Assembly: GCF_029714425.1 (NCBI RefSeq)
Contig: NZ_CP121668.1
Span: 5,663,501-5,727,500 of the forward strand
Length of the DNA: 64,000 bases
Direction: 5' to 3'
Source of the DNA: Bradyrhizobium sp. CB2312
GTDB taxonomy: Bacteria > Pseudomonadota > Alphaproteobacteria > Rhizobiales > Xanthobacteraceae
Under the pieces are notes generated by a model. It was not told the origin of the DNA. It searched no databases and was given only the letters and a program-made list of their open reading frames with translations. Shown here piece after piece: positions 1 to 7,932 of the stretch. Every line of letters begins with the position of its first letter. Positions within the stretch are counted from its first letter, which is position 1. Made by a program: the position numbers and the translations under genes.

Positions 1-453
1 CTCGGCCCGCTCGCCGAGGTGACCGACGAAGCGTTCGCGCGGCAAACGTCGATCAACCTCGACAGCGTGTTCCGCTCCTTGCGCGAAGCAGCGCGGCGGC
101 TCCGCGACGGCGGCCGCATCGTCAGCTTCTCCTCCAGCGTCATCGGCCTTTATCAGCCCGGCTACGGCGTCTACGCCGCAACCAAGGCCGCGATCGAAGC
201 CATGACGCACATCCTCGCCAAGGAGCTCGGCGGCCGGCAGATCACCGTCAACGCGGTCGCGCCCGGCCCGGTCGAAACCCGGCTGTTCCTGGAGGGCAAG
301 AGCGAGCAGCAGGTGCGCGCCATCGCCGCCATGAACCCGTTCGGCCGCCTCGGCCAGCCCGACGACATCGCCGGCATCGTCGCCTTCCTCGCCGGCCGCG
401 ACAGCGGCTGGGTCAACGGCCAAATCATCCGCGCCAATGGCGGCGTGGTCTGA
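1..453 (+). CDS. SDR family oxidoreductase (5' end missing)
   Basis: C-terminal part of a short-chain dehydrogenase/reductase, an NAD(P)(H)-dependent oxidoreductase of the Rossmann class. The frame is open from base 1, so the GTG at 19 is internal and the cofactor-binding N-terminus lies outside the window. Visible are the Ser region (FSSSV), the catalytic YxxxK (YAATK), the following N-x-V-x-PG segment (NAVAPGPVET) and the usual C-terminal NGQ...GG ending. The substrate cannot be read from this part. A tautomerase gene follows after 23 bases on the same strand, so the two are probably co-transcribed. Confidence 0.9.
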   Translation, partial: LGPLAEVTDEAFARQTSINLDSVFRSLREAARRLRDGGRIVSFSSSVIGLYQPGYGVYAATKAAIEAMTHILAKELGGRQITVNAVAPGPVETRLFLEGKSEQQVRAIAAMNPFGRLGQPDDIAGIVAFLAGRDSGWVNGQIIRANGGVV

Positions 454-476
454 CACATCACACGGAGAGACCCATC

Positions 477-710
477 ATGCCTTTCGCCAATATCAAGATC
501 CCCCAGGCCGCGCTGTCACGGGCGCAGAAGGCGGAGATCGTGCATAACCTCACCGCGCTGTTCGTCCACTATTTTGGCGAAGCTGCACGGCTGCATACGA
601 TGGTGCTGATCGAGGAGGTGCCCGACGGCGGCTACGGCCGCGCCGACGAGGTGTTCGTGGTTCCCGAGGCCTATCGCGCCAGCGACGCCGTCAGTTCACC
701 TTCAGACTGA
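477..710 (+). CDS. 4-oxalocrotonate tautomerase-like protein
   Basis: A 77-residue protein beginning MPFANIKIP. The Pro directly after Met is the position of the catalytic Pro1 of the 4-oxalocrotonate tautomerase superfamily once Met is removed. Length (about 60-80) and the beta-alpha-beta pattern fit. It lies 23 bases after the SDR gene with a purine-rich stretch (cggagaga) before its ATG. Its last 20 bases overlap the end of the convergent methyltransferase gene. Family assignment is good; the substrate is unknown. Confidence 0.75.
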   Translation: MPFANIKIPQAALSRAQKAEIVHNLTALFVHYFGEAARLHTMVLIEEVPDGGYGRADEVFVVPEAYRASDAVSSPSD

Positions 711-1347
711 GCTCGGTGCCGCCCTTGAGCGGCAGCGTCATCGAGACGAAGCCGTTGTCGGGATCGCGGATGAAGTCGAGATAATCAGATTCGGCGTTGT
801 CGTTCATGACATAGCCGCCGACCAGAAGCTGCGGCGCCACGATCTCGATCACCTCGCGCGCGAGCGAGGGACCTTCCTCGCCCGGCCAGCCGTCGATCAG
901 GACGAAGTCGACGGGGCCGCCGAGGTCGCGGAGAGTCTGCCGCGCATCGCCCTGTCGGATCTCGGCATAGTCGGCAAGGCCTGCTTTGGCGAGATTGCGC
1001 CTCGCAGTCTCGACCTTGGCCGGCACGATCTCCGAGCCGATCACGGTGCCGCCGCCATTGTCGCGGATGGCGGCCGCAAAATAGAGCGTGGACATGCCGA
1101 CCGAGGTCGCGAACTCGGCCACACGTGTGGCGCGCAAGCCGCGGCAGAGCAGATAGATCAGTTCGCCCTGCTCGGGATGGATCGAAAAGCCCTGCTCGGC
1201 ATAGGCGTGGGGATCGTGGCTGTTGAAGGCGCCGCGCGGCCCGCCGCCGGCCGGCCGCTGCCGCGCGCCTTGCAGGCGCGCGATGACGGCGTTGACGCGC
1301 GGGTCCTGGATTGGGCTGTGAGGCCGATCGTTCATCTGCGACCTCAC
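691..1347 (-). CDS. SAM-dependent O-methyltransferase-like protein
   Basis: 218 residues with a class I methyltransferase core. A glycine-containing SAM loop (VAEFATSVGMSTLYFA) lies near residues 75-90, an acidic post-strand-2 motif (GSEIVP) near 103, and VDFVLIDGWP near 146, where catechol-type O-methyltransferases place metal and SAM ligands. The start is GTG at 1347, overlapping the PadR stop as GTGA; an internal ATG four codons on (1335) is an alternative. The overlap makes it translationally coupled to the upstream PadR regulator. The methyl acceptor is unknown. Confidence 0.8.
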   Translation of the reverse strand: MRSQMNDRPHSPIQDPRVNAVIARLQGARQRPAGGGPRGAFNSHDPHAYAEQGFSIHPEQGELIYLLCRGLRATRVAEFATSVGMSTLYFAAAIRDNGGGTVIGSEIVPAKVETARRNLAKAGLADYAEIRQGDARQTLRDLGGPVDFVLIDGWPGEEGPSLAREVIEIVAPQLLVGGYVMNDNAESDYLDFIRDPDNGFVSMTLPLKGGTELSLKVN

Positions 1348-1967
1348 TTGCCGAGAATTTCCGCCGCGGCACGATCCAGGATCGCAGCGATCCGGCGTGC
1401 TTCGGCGGAGTCGCTGCCGTGCTTGGTGCGCAGCGCGCGCTTGAGATTGTGGCGGGCACGGTGCAGCTCGTCCGAGGCATCCGCATCGAGATCGCCGATG
1501 CCGGCAAAGGCCTCGCGCACCTCGTCCATGCGGCGTCCGATCCGCGACAGCGCCTGAAGGATCGCGTCAGCGGTCGCGCGGTTCTCGGCAAGATGCGCCT
1601 CGCCCTGCGGCGTGATGCTGTAGAGTTTTCGGCCGCCATCCTGCTCGACGCGCGCGTGCCCGACCTCCTCGAGATAGGTCAGCGCCGGATAGATCACGCC
1701 CGGGCTCGGCGTGTAGAAGCCATCGGAGCGCTCCTCGATGATCTTGATCAGCTCGTAGCCATGCGCCGGATTTTCGGCGAGCAGCGCCAGGATGACGAGC
1801 TGGAGGTCCTGCGAGGACAGCCGCCGCGCGCCGGGGAAATCATCACCGCCGCGGCCGAAAAAGCCGTGCCCGCCGCGGCCGAAGCGCCGACCGCCGCCAT
1901 GCCGGCCCATGGCGAAATGGGCGAAGTGCCCAAAGTGGAAGTCTCTGTGGTCTCGTCCGTGGCGCAT
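1344..1967 (-). CDS. PadR family transcriptional regulator
   Basis: 207 residues. Residues about 50-125 form the PadR winged helix (LVILALLAENPAHGYELIK ... YPALTYLEEVG ... YSITPQGEAHL), followed by a long helical C-terminal dimerisation part as in the larger PadR/Vtr class. Residues 1-45 are unusual: very rich in His, Gly, Arg and Phe (HFGHFAHFAMGRHGG). They look disordered or metal-binding, but no function can be claimed. It heads an operon with the methyltransferase, and paired direct repeats upstream are candidate operators, suggesting autoregulation. Confidence 0.88.
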   Translation of the reverse strand: MRHGRDHRDFHFGHFAHFAMGRHGGGRRFGRGGHGFFGRGGDDFPGARRLSSQDLQLVILALLAENPAHGYELIKIIEERSDGFYTPSPGVIYPALTYLEEVGHARVEQDGGRKLYSITPQGEAHLAENRATADAILQALSRIGRRMDEVREAFAGIGDLDADASDELHRARHNLKRALRTKHGSDSAEARRIAAILDRAAAEILGK

Positions 1968-1990
1968 ATCGTACGTCCCTTTGTAAAACG

Positions 1991-2014
1991 TATCTTACGA
2001 TATAATTTACGATA
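1991..2014. promoter_or_regulatory. Candidate PadR operator (two TTACGATA repeats)
   Basis: TTACGATA occurs twice in direct orientation at 1995-2002 and 2007-2014, 12 bp apart start to start, in an AT-rich patch of otherwise GC-rich DNA 28-47 bp upstream of the PadR start. The position suits an autoregulatory site. Assignment to PadR is inference. Confidence 0.45.
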
Positions 2015-2111
2015 GTCTGGCCGCAACCCACAAGTCCGTGATTTCACTCCAGGCGCGTTTCGCCAGTGAAATCAGGAGATCGACTTGACATCCCGCTGAC
2101 ATGCCGCTGGT

Positions 2112-2804
2112 ATGTCAGTCATGGTCACCAACTCTCTCGAGCGCGATCGCGCCTATTCGCTGCTCCGCGATCTCGTCACCTCCGGCGAGTTCGCTCCCGA
2201 TGAGCCGCTGTCCGAACGCAGCCTGTCGACCCGGCTGGCGCTCGGACGCACCCCGGTCCGCGAGGCGCTCAAGGCACTCGCCAAGGACGGCCTGCTCACC
2301 ATCCATCCGATGCGCGGCACCTTCGTACGCCAGATGTCGTTCGACGATCTGCGCGAGATCCACGAATTACGGCTCGCGCTCGAGGGCATGGCGGCCTATC
2401 TCGCCGCGACGCGCGGGCCGACCGAGCTGCTGCGTAACTGTGCGGAAGAGCTGCGCAGCATCGAGGCGCGCACAACACTCGATGTCGAAGAGGCTCAGCA
2501 GGCCGGCTGGGCCTTCCACGACGAACTGTTTCGCGCGACCGGAAATGGCCGGCTGGCGCAGTCCTACGACAATTTGCGCGCGCAGAGCGGCCTCGCCCTG
2601 CAGAAGATGCGGCAATACAGCACTGCGCGCACCCGCCAGGCCGTCAGCGAGCATCTCGACATCTACGCGGCTGTCGAAGCGCAAGACCCCGACGCCGCGC
2701 AGCAGCGCATGTGGCGGCACCTGTCGTCCGCCTTCGAGGCGCGCCTCACCGCGCTGGGCGCGATCCGCACCCAATACCCTGGACAAGGAGACCGTCACGC
2801 ATGA
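2112..2804 (+). CDS. GntR family regulator (FCD type)
   Basis: 230 residues. N-terminal winged helix with the GntR signature LSERSLSTRLALGRTPVREA around residues 34-53, then an all-helical FCD ligand-binding domain with the spaced acidic and His residues usual for metal/organic-acid sensing (HDELF, SEHLDIYAAV). Its stop overlaps the ATG of the symporter gene (ATGA), so regulator, transporter and threonine aldolase are one three-gene operon. It probably senses the substrate of that operon (inference). Confidence 0.9.
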   Translation: MSVMVTNSLERDRAYSLLRDLVTSGEFAPDEPLSERSLSTRLALGRTPVREALKALAKDGLLTIHPMRGTFVRQMSFDDLREIHELRLALEGMAAYLAATRGPTELLRNCAEELRSIEARTTLDVEEAQQAGWAFHDELFRATGNGRLAQSYDNLRAQSGLALQKMRQYSTARTRQAVSEHLDIYAAVEAQDPDAAQQRMWRHLSSAFEARLTALGAIRTQYPGQGDRHA

Positions 2805-4051
2805 TCCGGCCGCTGCTCAGATTGCCGCTCGTGTTCCAGATGCTGCTCGGATTGGTGCTGGGCCTTTGCGTCGGCCTGCTCTGGCCGGATGTCGGGACGA
2901 GCCTGCGGCCGATCGGCACCGCCTTCGTCGAGGCAGTGAAGATGATCGTCATTCCCGTGGTGTTCGCGGCCGTGACCCTCGGCCTCTACCGGATGGGCCG
3001 CGAGCTGAAGGTCCTCGGCCGCGTCGCCGCGATCAGCCTCGGATATTTCTACCTCGCCACGGTGATCTCGATCCTGATCGGCCTCCTTCTCAACGCCGCC
3101 TTCCATCCCGGCGCCGGCGCGCCGCTCGCCGCGACCGGCAAGGTGCCGCAGAACCTCGCGGTGTCGGTCGACTGGATCAAGTTCTTCATGGACATGATCC
3201 CCTCCAACATCGTCGCGGCGATGGCCGAGCAGAAGATCCTGCCGACGCTGGTCTTCGCCATCCTGTTCGGCCTGGCTCTGGCCTCGATCGGCAAGGTGGG
3301 CGAGCCCATGATCGCCGTGCTGGAAGCGGTGATGGCGGCGATGTTCAAGATCACGAAGTGGATCACCTCGCTCGCTCCGATCGCGATCTTCGCGGTGATG
3401 GCGTGGCTGTTCGCAACGCAAGGGCTCGCCACCGTTGTCGCGCTCGCAAAGCTGGTCGGCGTGATGTATCTCGGCCTCGCCATCATGGTCGCGATCTTCT
3501 GGCTGATGCTGCTTGCGATCGGCGAGAGACCCCTCGCCGTCACCAGGGCAGTGATGGAGCCGATGATCCTCGCCTTCTCCACGCGCTCCTCCGAAGTAAC
3601 CTTGCCGCTGCACATGGAGAAGCTGAAGGCGATGGGCGCCTCCGAGCGCATCGTCTCGGTGGTGCTGCCGCTCGGCTATGCCTTCAACCGTGATGGCGCC
3701 ATCATGTATTTCGCGCTCGCCGTCACTTTCCTTGCGGAGGCCTATGGCGTGACGCTGACCTGGTCGACGCTGTTCACCATCGTGATGGTCACGACCATCG
3801 CGAGCAAGGGCAGCGCCAACGTTCCCTCCGGCGGGCTCGTTGCGATCGCCATGGTGCTGTCGGCGATCGGGCTGCCGGTCGAGGCGCTGGCGATCATCGC
3901 CGGTGTCGACGCCTTCCTCGACATGGGCCGTACGGCGATCAACGTGTTCGGCAACACCGTAGCTGTGAAACTGGTCGAGCGGTTCGCGGGCGACGTCGTC
4001 GCCGACGAGGCGCAGCCGGTGGCGGTGGGTCTGAAAGTGCAGGATGCCTGA
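2801..4051 (+). CDS. Dicarboxylate/amino acid:cation symporter (DAACS)
   Basis: 416 residues, inner-membrane secondary transporter of the GltP/DctA family, which couples uptake of glutamate, aspartate or C4-dicarboxylates to cations. It shows the serine-rich reentrant-loop signature (STRSSEVTLP), the following conserved GYAFNRDGAIMY (NMDG motif, with Arg for Met) and the late DMGRTAINVFGN motif that holds substrate and cation ligands. Start chosen at ATG 2801, which has GGACAAGGAG just upstream and overlaps the GntR stop; the longer frame upstream lies inside gntR. Substrate unproven; the threonine aldolase partner suggests an amino acid. Confidence 0.9.
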   Translation: MIRPLLRLPLVFQMLLGLVLGLCVGLLWPDVGTSLRPIGTAFVEAVKMIVIPVVFAAVTLGLYRMGRELKVLGRVAAISLGYFYLATVISILIGLLLNAAFHPGAGAPLAATGKVPQNLAVSVDWIKFFMDMIPSNIVAAMAEQKILPTLVFAILFGLALASIGKVGEPMIAVLEAVMAAMFKITKWITSLAPIAIFAVMAWLFATQGLATVVALAKLVGVMYLGLAIMVAIFWLMLLAIGERPLAVTRAVMEPMILAFSTRSSEVTLPLHMEKLKAMGASERIVSVVLPLGYAFNRDGAIMYFALAVTFLAEAYGVTLTWSTLFTIVMVTTIASKGSANVPSGGLVAIAMVLSAIGLPVEALAIIAGVDAFLDMGRTAINVFGNTVAVKLVERFAGDVVADEAQPVAVGLKVQDA

Positions 4052-5094
4052 TGAGCGCGCAAGACAGCAGCCATGACGGCATCGTCGACCTGCGCAGCGA
4101 CACCGTCACGCTGCCGACGACGGCGATGCTGGAGCGCATGCAACATGCCCGGCTCGGCGATGACGGCCGCGAGGGCGATCCGACGGTTCGCGCGGTTGAA
4201 GCGCGCGGCGCCGCGCTTATCGGCAAGGAAGCAGCTCTGTTCGTGCCAAGCGGCACGATGGGCAATCTGCTGGCGATGCTCGCTCATGCCGAGCGCGACA
4301 AGGATGTGTTCGCCGATCGCGGCGCGCATCTGCTCAATTCGGAGCTCGGCAGCGTCGTCACGATCGCGGGGCTCGCCCCGAAGCCCATCCAAAGCCGTCG
4401 CGGCGCAATGGACGAGACGGCACTCGAAGATGCGATCCGCGCCTCTGGTAGCCCCGGCCTGATCGCGATGGAGACCACGCATAACGGCGCCGGCGGCGCC
4501 GTGCTGCCCCTTTCCCACATGATGCGAATTCATGCGCTCGGGCAAGCCCGCGGGATTCCCGTGCATCTCGATGGCGCCCGCCTTTTCAACGCCGCGATCG
4601 CCCTTGGCGTGCCGGCGGCGCAGATCGCCGCGCGCGCCGACAGCGTCATGGTCTGCCTGTCCAAGGGCCTGAGTGCGCCGGTCGGCAGCCTGCTCTGCGG
4701 AAGCGCAGCTTTCGTCACGCGGGCGCGGGGTTTGCGAAAACTCGTCGGCGGCACCATGCGGCAGTCCGGCATCGTTGCGGCCGCCGGCCTCGTTGCGCTG
4801 GAGACGATGATCGCGCGTCTCTCCGAGGATCACGCGGCCGCGAAACGGCTCGCGACGTCATTGAGCTGGCTCGACCCCGCCCTGGCCGACCCCGACCATG
4901 TGCAGACCAACATCCTCCGCGTCAATGTCTCCGCAACTACGCGCGACGCCGCCGCCTGGGCCGACGGCGTGAAGCAGCACGGCGTCCTGGTGCAGGCAAG
5001 CGGCCCCTCGCAGCTGCGGCTCGTTACCCATCGCCACATCGATGACGCGGCAGTGGATCGCACCATTGCAGCCTTCGAGGCGGTCCGGGGGTAG
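4051..5094 (+). CDS. ltaE: Low-specificity L-threonine aldolase
   Basis: 347 residues, PLP-dependent fold-type I enzyme cleaving L-threonine (and allo-threonine) to glycine and acetaldehyde. Family marks: VDLRSDTVTLPT at the N-terminus, GDPTVRAVE, HLDGARLFNAA with the PLP-contacting Asp and Arg, and LSKGLSAPVGS with the Schiff-base Lys near residue 205. TGATG overlap with the symporter gene shows tight coupling. Together the operon would import a hydroxy-amino acid and cleave it (inference). Confidence 0.92.
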   Translation: MSAQDSSHDGIVDLRSDTVTLPTTAMLERMQHARLGDDGREGDPTVRAVEARGAALIGKEAALFVPSGTMGNLLAMLAHAERDKDVFADRGAHLLNSELGSVVTIAGLAPKPIQSRRGAMDETALEDAIRASGSPGLIAMETTHNGAGGAVLPLSHMMRIHALGQARGIPVHLDGARLFNAAIALGVPAAQIAARADSVMVCLSKGLSAPVGSLLCGSAAFVTRARGLRKLVGGTMRQSGIVAAAGLVALETMIARLSEDHAAAKRLATSLSWLDPALADPDHVQTNILRVNVSATTRDAAAWADGVKQHGVLVQASGPSQLRLVTHRHIDDAAVDRTIAAFEAVRG

Positions 5095-5135
5095 CCCGCG
5101 TTGCAAGCCGCGGGCAGCGTGCTATCGCTCGTGCC

Positions 5136-5489
5136 ATGACTCCGAAGAGCTTCGAAACGCGCTGCCTGCGTCTGCCCGCGACCACCAAGGTGGTGCAGTG
5201 GGAAGGCACCTCCGTATTCAAGGTCGGCGGCAAGATGTTCGCGCTCGGTGGCGGCTTTGCCGCTGGTACCGGTGGCTACATGTTCAAGGTCTCGGACATG
5301 GCCTACACGATGTTGATCGAACATGGTGTCGCACGGCCGGCGCCATACCTTGCGCGCGCGAAATGGGTGCAACTCATCGGCAACAACGCCCTGCCCGACG
5401 CCGAGCTCACGGCCTATCTCGCACAGGCCCATGCCCTGGTCGTCGCAAGGCTGACGCGGAAGTCGCGCAAGGCGCTGGGGCTGGAGTGA
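5136..5489 (+). CDS. MmcQ/YjbR family protein
   Basis: 117 residues matching the small MmcQ/YjbR family: an N-terminal segment ending VVQWEGTSVFKVGGKMFALGG, a central beta sheet, and a C-terminal helix with the RAKWVQL... and YLAQAHALVVARLTRK pattern. Members have a CyaY-like double-wing fold and are often annotated as DNA-binding, but their role is not established. It stands alone 41 bases after ltaE and converges with ohrR. Confidence 0.8.
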   Translation: MTPKSFETRCLRLPATTKVVQWEGTSVFKVGGKMFALGGGFAAGTGGYMFKVSDMAYTMLIEHGVARPAPYLARAKWVQLIGNNALPDAELTAYLAQAHALVVARLTRKSRKALGLE

Positions 5490-5507
5490 GCGCGCGCAGA
5501 CCGCGCG

Positions 5508-5975
5508 TCAGGCCGTTTCCTCGTTCGACTTGCCGTGACGCAAGAGATTGTCGCGCAGCCGGCTCACCGTCTTCTGCACCACCGGAAACTCGTCGCCGAG
5601 CCCGGTCGCCTCGATCAGGGACCCGCCGAGATCCTGCTCGATCAGCTTGCGCCCTGCCGGCGTCAGGCTCAGGCGCACCTGCCGCTCGTCAGCGGGATCG
5701 CGGTGCCGCCTGATCAGCCCCATCTGCTCGAGCTTCTTCAGGATCGGCGTCAGCGTGTTGGATTCCAGAAACAGCTTCTCGCCGAGCGCGCTGACGGTCA
5801 GCTCGTCCTCGTCCGACAGCGCCACCATCGCGATGTACTGGGTGTAGGTCAGCCCGACCTTGTCCAGCAGCGGCTTGTAGGCGCGGCCGAAGGCGAGATT
5901 GGCCGAATAGACCGCAAAGCACAGGAAGTTCGACAGTTTTCGCCGTTTTTCGGCGGCTTTGGGGGTACGGGCCAC
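5508..5975 (-). CDS. ohrR: Organic hydroperoxide sensor-repressor OhrR (MarR family)
   Basis: 155 residues from a GTG start at 5975, chosen because GGAGG lies 5 bases before it; a longer frame reaches 6077 but would run through the operators. MarR winged helix with the wing DPADERQVRLSLTPAGR. Near the N-terminus is the OhrR signature NFLCFAVYSANLAFGRAY, containing the reactive Cys that is oxidised by organic peroxides, and the two downstream Tyr residues (GLTYTQY). Divergent from ohr, with two inverted repeats between them, as expected for the OhrR regulon. Confidence 0.92.
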   Translation of the reverse strand: MARTPKAAEKRRKLSNFLCFAVYSANLAFGRAYKPLLDKVGLTYTQYIAMVALSDEDELTVSALGEKLFLESNTLTPILKKLEQMGLIRRHRDPADERQVRLSLTPAGRKLIEQDLGGSLIEATGLGDEFPVVQKTVSRLRDNLLRHGKSNEETA

Positions 5976-6019
5976 GGGAACCTCCGCAATTCGTGATCTC
6001 GCAACCAATATAAATCGCA

Positions 6020-6034
6020 TCCGATTAAATCGGA
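6020..6034. promoter_or_regulatory. OhrR operator 1
   Basis: Perfect 7+1+7 palindrome TCCGATTAAATCGGA, 45 bp upstream of the ohrR start in the ohrR-ohr spacer. It matches the second site at 6077-6091, pointing to one dimeric repressor binding both. Confidence 0.75.
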
Positions 6035-6076
6035 AGAGCTTGACCGGTCCGGACATCGGGTTTATTTCAGCACGCA

Positions 6077-6091
6077 TCCGATTATATCGGA
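6077..6091. promoter_or_regulatory. OhrR operator 2
   Basis: TCCGATTATATCGGA, six-base inverted repeats around a TAT centre, 33 bp upstream of the ohr ATG. It differs from operator 1 at one central base and is spaced 57 bp from it, centre to centre. Confidence 0.75.
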
Positions 6092-6124
6092 CACGATTTA
6101 TTTTTAACCCGAAGGGAATCCCCC

Positions 6125-6526
6125 ATGTCCACCGCTGCCAAGCTCCTCTTCACCGGCAAGACCCACGTCACCTCCGGCGCCAACGGTGCCGCGCGCTCCG
6201 GCGACGGATCGCTCGATATCAAGCTGGCTGAGCCGCATCCGGCCGCCGAAAACCTGTTCGCCGCCGCCTGGTCGGCCTGCTATCTCGGCGCGCTCGGGCT
6301 CGCCGCCGCGCAGCGCAAGGTCAAGTTGCCGACCGAGCCCTCGGTCGACACCACGATCGGCCTCAACAACGCGAGCGGCAGCTTCTTCCTGCGCGCCCGG
6401 CTCGACGTCAGCGTGCCCGGCGTCGACCGCACGGTTGCGCAGGAGCTGATCGAGGCCGCGCATGGCATCTGCCCCTACTCCAAAGCGGTGCACGGCAACA
6501 TCGAGGTGACGACGACTCTGGTCTGA
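6125..6526 (+). CDS. ohr: Organic hydroperoxide resistance protein Ohr
   Basis: 133 residues, thiol peroxidase of the Ohr/OsmC superfamily that reduces organic hydroperoxides using lipoylated partners. Both active-site cysteines are present: AWSACYLGAL near residue 51 (peroxidatic) and GICPYSKAV near 117 (resolving, VCPYSxA motif). The usual opening LFTGKTHVTSG...ARSGDGSLD is seen. Divergent partner of ohrR, with an operator 33 bp before its start, so induction by organic peroxides is expected. Confidence 0.95.
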   Translation: MSTAAKLLFTGKTHVTSGANGAARSGDGSLDIKLAEPHPAAENLFAAAWSACYLGALGLAAAQRKVKLPTEPSVDTTIGLNNASGSFFLRARLDVSVPGVDRTVAQELIEAAHGICPYSKAVHGNIEVTTTLV

Positions 6527-6536
6527 CGCGCGACGC

Positions 6537-6560
6537 GGCCCGGCCTGCAGCGGCCGGGCC
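6537..6560 (+). terminator. GC-rich hairpin after ohr
   Basis: Perfect 9-bp stem (GGCCCGGCC / GGCCGGGCC) with loop TGCAGC, 11 bases after the ohr stop. There is no T-run, so it is a terminator-like or mRNA-stabilising hairpin rather than a textbook intrinsic terminator. Confidence 0.5.
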
Positions 6561-6600
6561 CGCGCGGTTCAATCCATCCAGCGACCATCAGGAACCCATC

Positions 6601-7014
6601 ATGAGCCACCGTCTTTCGTCAGCCGTACGTATCCTCGCCAGCGCGGCCGTGCTCGCCACCAATCTTCTCACGCTGCCCGCGGCGGCGCAGCCGTCCGGCA
6701 TCACGCGCATGGATTTGCAACGCCACGATCTCAGCGCGCCCGGACGCGAGGCCGTGCAGGTGCGCGTCGACCTCGCTCCCGGCGTGGCGTTCGGCCGGCA
6801 CACCCATCCGGGCGAAGAGATCATCTACGTGCTGGCGGGCGCCATCGAATACGACGTCGAAGGCAAGCCGCCGCTGACCTTGAAGACCGGCGACGTGCTC
6901 TTCATCCCGGCCGGCACGGTGCATGCCGCGAAGAACGTCGGCGCGGTGCCTGCGAGCGAGCTTGCGACCTATATCGTCGAGAAGGACAAGCCGCTGCTGA
7001 CGCTGACGAGGTAA
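6601..7014 (+). CDS. Exported cupin-domain protein
   Basis: 137 residues. Residues 1-28 are a Sec signal peptide (positive start, hydrophobic core, AAA before the cleavage region). The rest is one cupin barrel with metal-ligand motif 1 G-x5-HTHP-x4-E (GRHTHPGEEIIYVLAG) and motif 2 (GDVLFIPAGTVHAAKN). Single-domain periplasmic cupins bind a metal and act as sensors or small dioxygenases; which applies here is unknown. It follows ohr after a hairpin and precedes a MarR-GNAT regulator with its own palindrome. Confidence 0.82.
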   Translation: MSHRLSSAVRILASAAVLATNLLTLPAAAQPSGITRMDLQRHDLSAPGREAVQVRVDLAPGVAFGRHTHPGEEIIYVLAGAIEYDVEGKPPLTLKTGDVLFIPAGTVHAAKNVGAVPASELATYIVEKDKPLLTLTR

Positions 7015-7035
7015 TCTCCCGATTGACCCGAAAAC

Positions 7036-7059
7036 GATATCTGACTAAAGTCAGATATC
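7036..7059. promoter_or_regulatory. Perfect 24-bp palindrome before the MarR-GNAT gene
   Basis: Half-site GATATCTGACT at 7036-7046, its exact inverse at 7049-7059, and a two-base AA centre. The palindrome ends at the base immediately before the ATG at 7060. Length and symmetry suit a MarR dimer, so autorepression is likely. It leaves no room for a normal ribosome-binding site. Confidence 0.7.
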
Positions 7060-7932
7060 ATGCTCGACCCGGTCTCCCGCGTTCGGCGCTTCAACCGTGC
7101 CGTCACCTCCGCCGTCGGCGCGCTCGACAATTCGTTTCTCGGACGCGGGCGACCGCTCGGGGCCGCACGCGTGCTCAACGCGATCGGGCACGGACGCTCG
7201 GACGTCGCCGAGATCCGCGACTATCTCGGCCTCGATTCCGGGCTGATGAGCCGGCTGCTGCGCAGCCTCGAGGACGAGGGACTGGTCGCGACCGATGCGC
7301 ATGCGGACGACGCGCGCCGCCGCGTCGCCACGCTGACGCGCGCGGGCCGGCGCGAGTTCGCAGCGTATGAGGCGCTGTCGAACACGCAGGCCGAGGGCTT
7401 CCTTGCCCGGCATTCGCAGCGCGAGGCGCTGCTCGCGGCGATGGACTTGATCGCCGCAGCCCTGACGCGCGAGCGCGTCACGCTGGATGAGATGGATCCG
7501 CAGAGCCAGGAGGCGCGCTACTGCCTCGGCGAGTACTATGCCGAGCTCGGCCGCCGCTTCAAACAGGGCTTTGACGTCTCGTTGTCGCGCGATCCCGACG
7601 CCAAGGACATGTGCCGCCCGCGCGGCAGCTTCATCGTCGTGATGTCGGACGCGCTGCCGCTCGGCTGCGTCGGACTGAAGGGAACCGACCACGGCTACGC
7701 CGAGATCAAGCGGCTCTGGGTCGCTCCTGCCGCGCGCGGCTTGCGGCTCGGCCGGCGCCTGATGGACGCAACCGAGGCCACAGCGCGCGAGCTCGGCATC
7801 GCGCTACTGCGGCTCGACACCAACAGCGCGCTGCCCGAGGCCGGCCAGCTCTACCGCACCACCGGCTGGCGCGAGATCCCGCGTTTCAACGACGATCCCT
7901 ATCCGAACCTGTTCTTCGAGAAGCGGCTCTAA
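7060..7932 (+). CDS. MarR-GNAT fusion: regulator with acetyltransferase domain
   Basis: 290 residues. About 1-145 is a MarR winged helix (IRDYLGLDSGLMSRLLRSLE recognition helix, then DDARRRVATLTRAGRRE wing). About 150-290 is a GNAT N-acetyltransferase with acetyl-CoA loop region VAPAARGLRLGRRLMDATE and a C-terminal YRTTGWREI. This is a known two-domain architecture; the acetylated substrate is unknown. The start ATG directly abuts the palindrome at 7036-7059, so translation is leaderless or starts downstream. Its stop overlaps the end of the convergent SDR gene by four bases. Confidence 0.88.
   Translation: MLDPVSRVRRFNRAVTSAVGALDNSFLGRGRPLGAARVLNAIGHGRSDVAEIRDYLGLDSGLMSRLLRSLEDEGLVATDAHADDARRRVATLTRAGRREFAAYEALSNTQAEGFLARHSQREALLAAMDLIAAALTRERVTLDEMDPQSQEARYCLGEYYAELGRRFKQGFDVSLSRDPDAKDMCRPRGSFIVVMSDALPLGCVGLKGTDHGYAEIKRLWVAPAARGLRLGRRLMDATEATARELGIALLRLDTNSALPEAGQLYRTTGWREIPRFNDDPYPNLFFEKRL

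Noticed and set aside
2101..3693. 530-codon frame across gntR and the symporter gene
   Set aside because: Out-of-frame reading of two clear genes; composition is Arg/Ser/Pro-rich as expected for a GC shadow.
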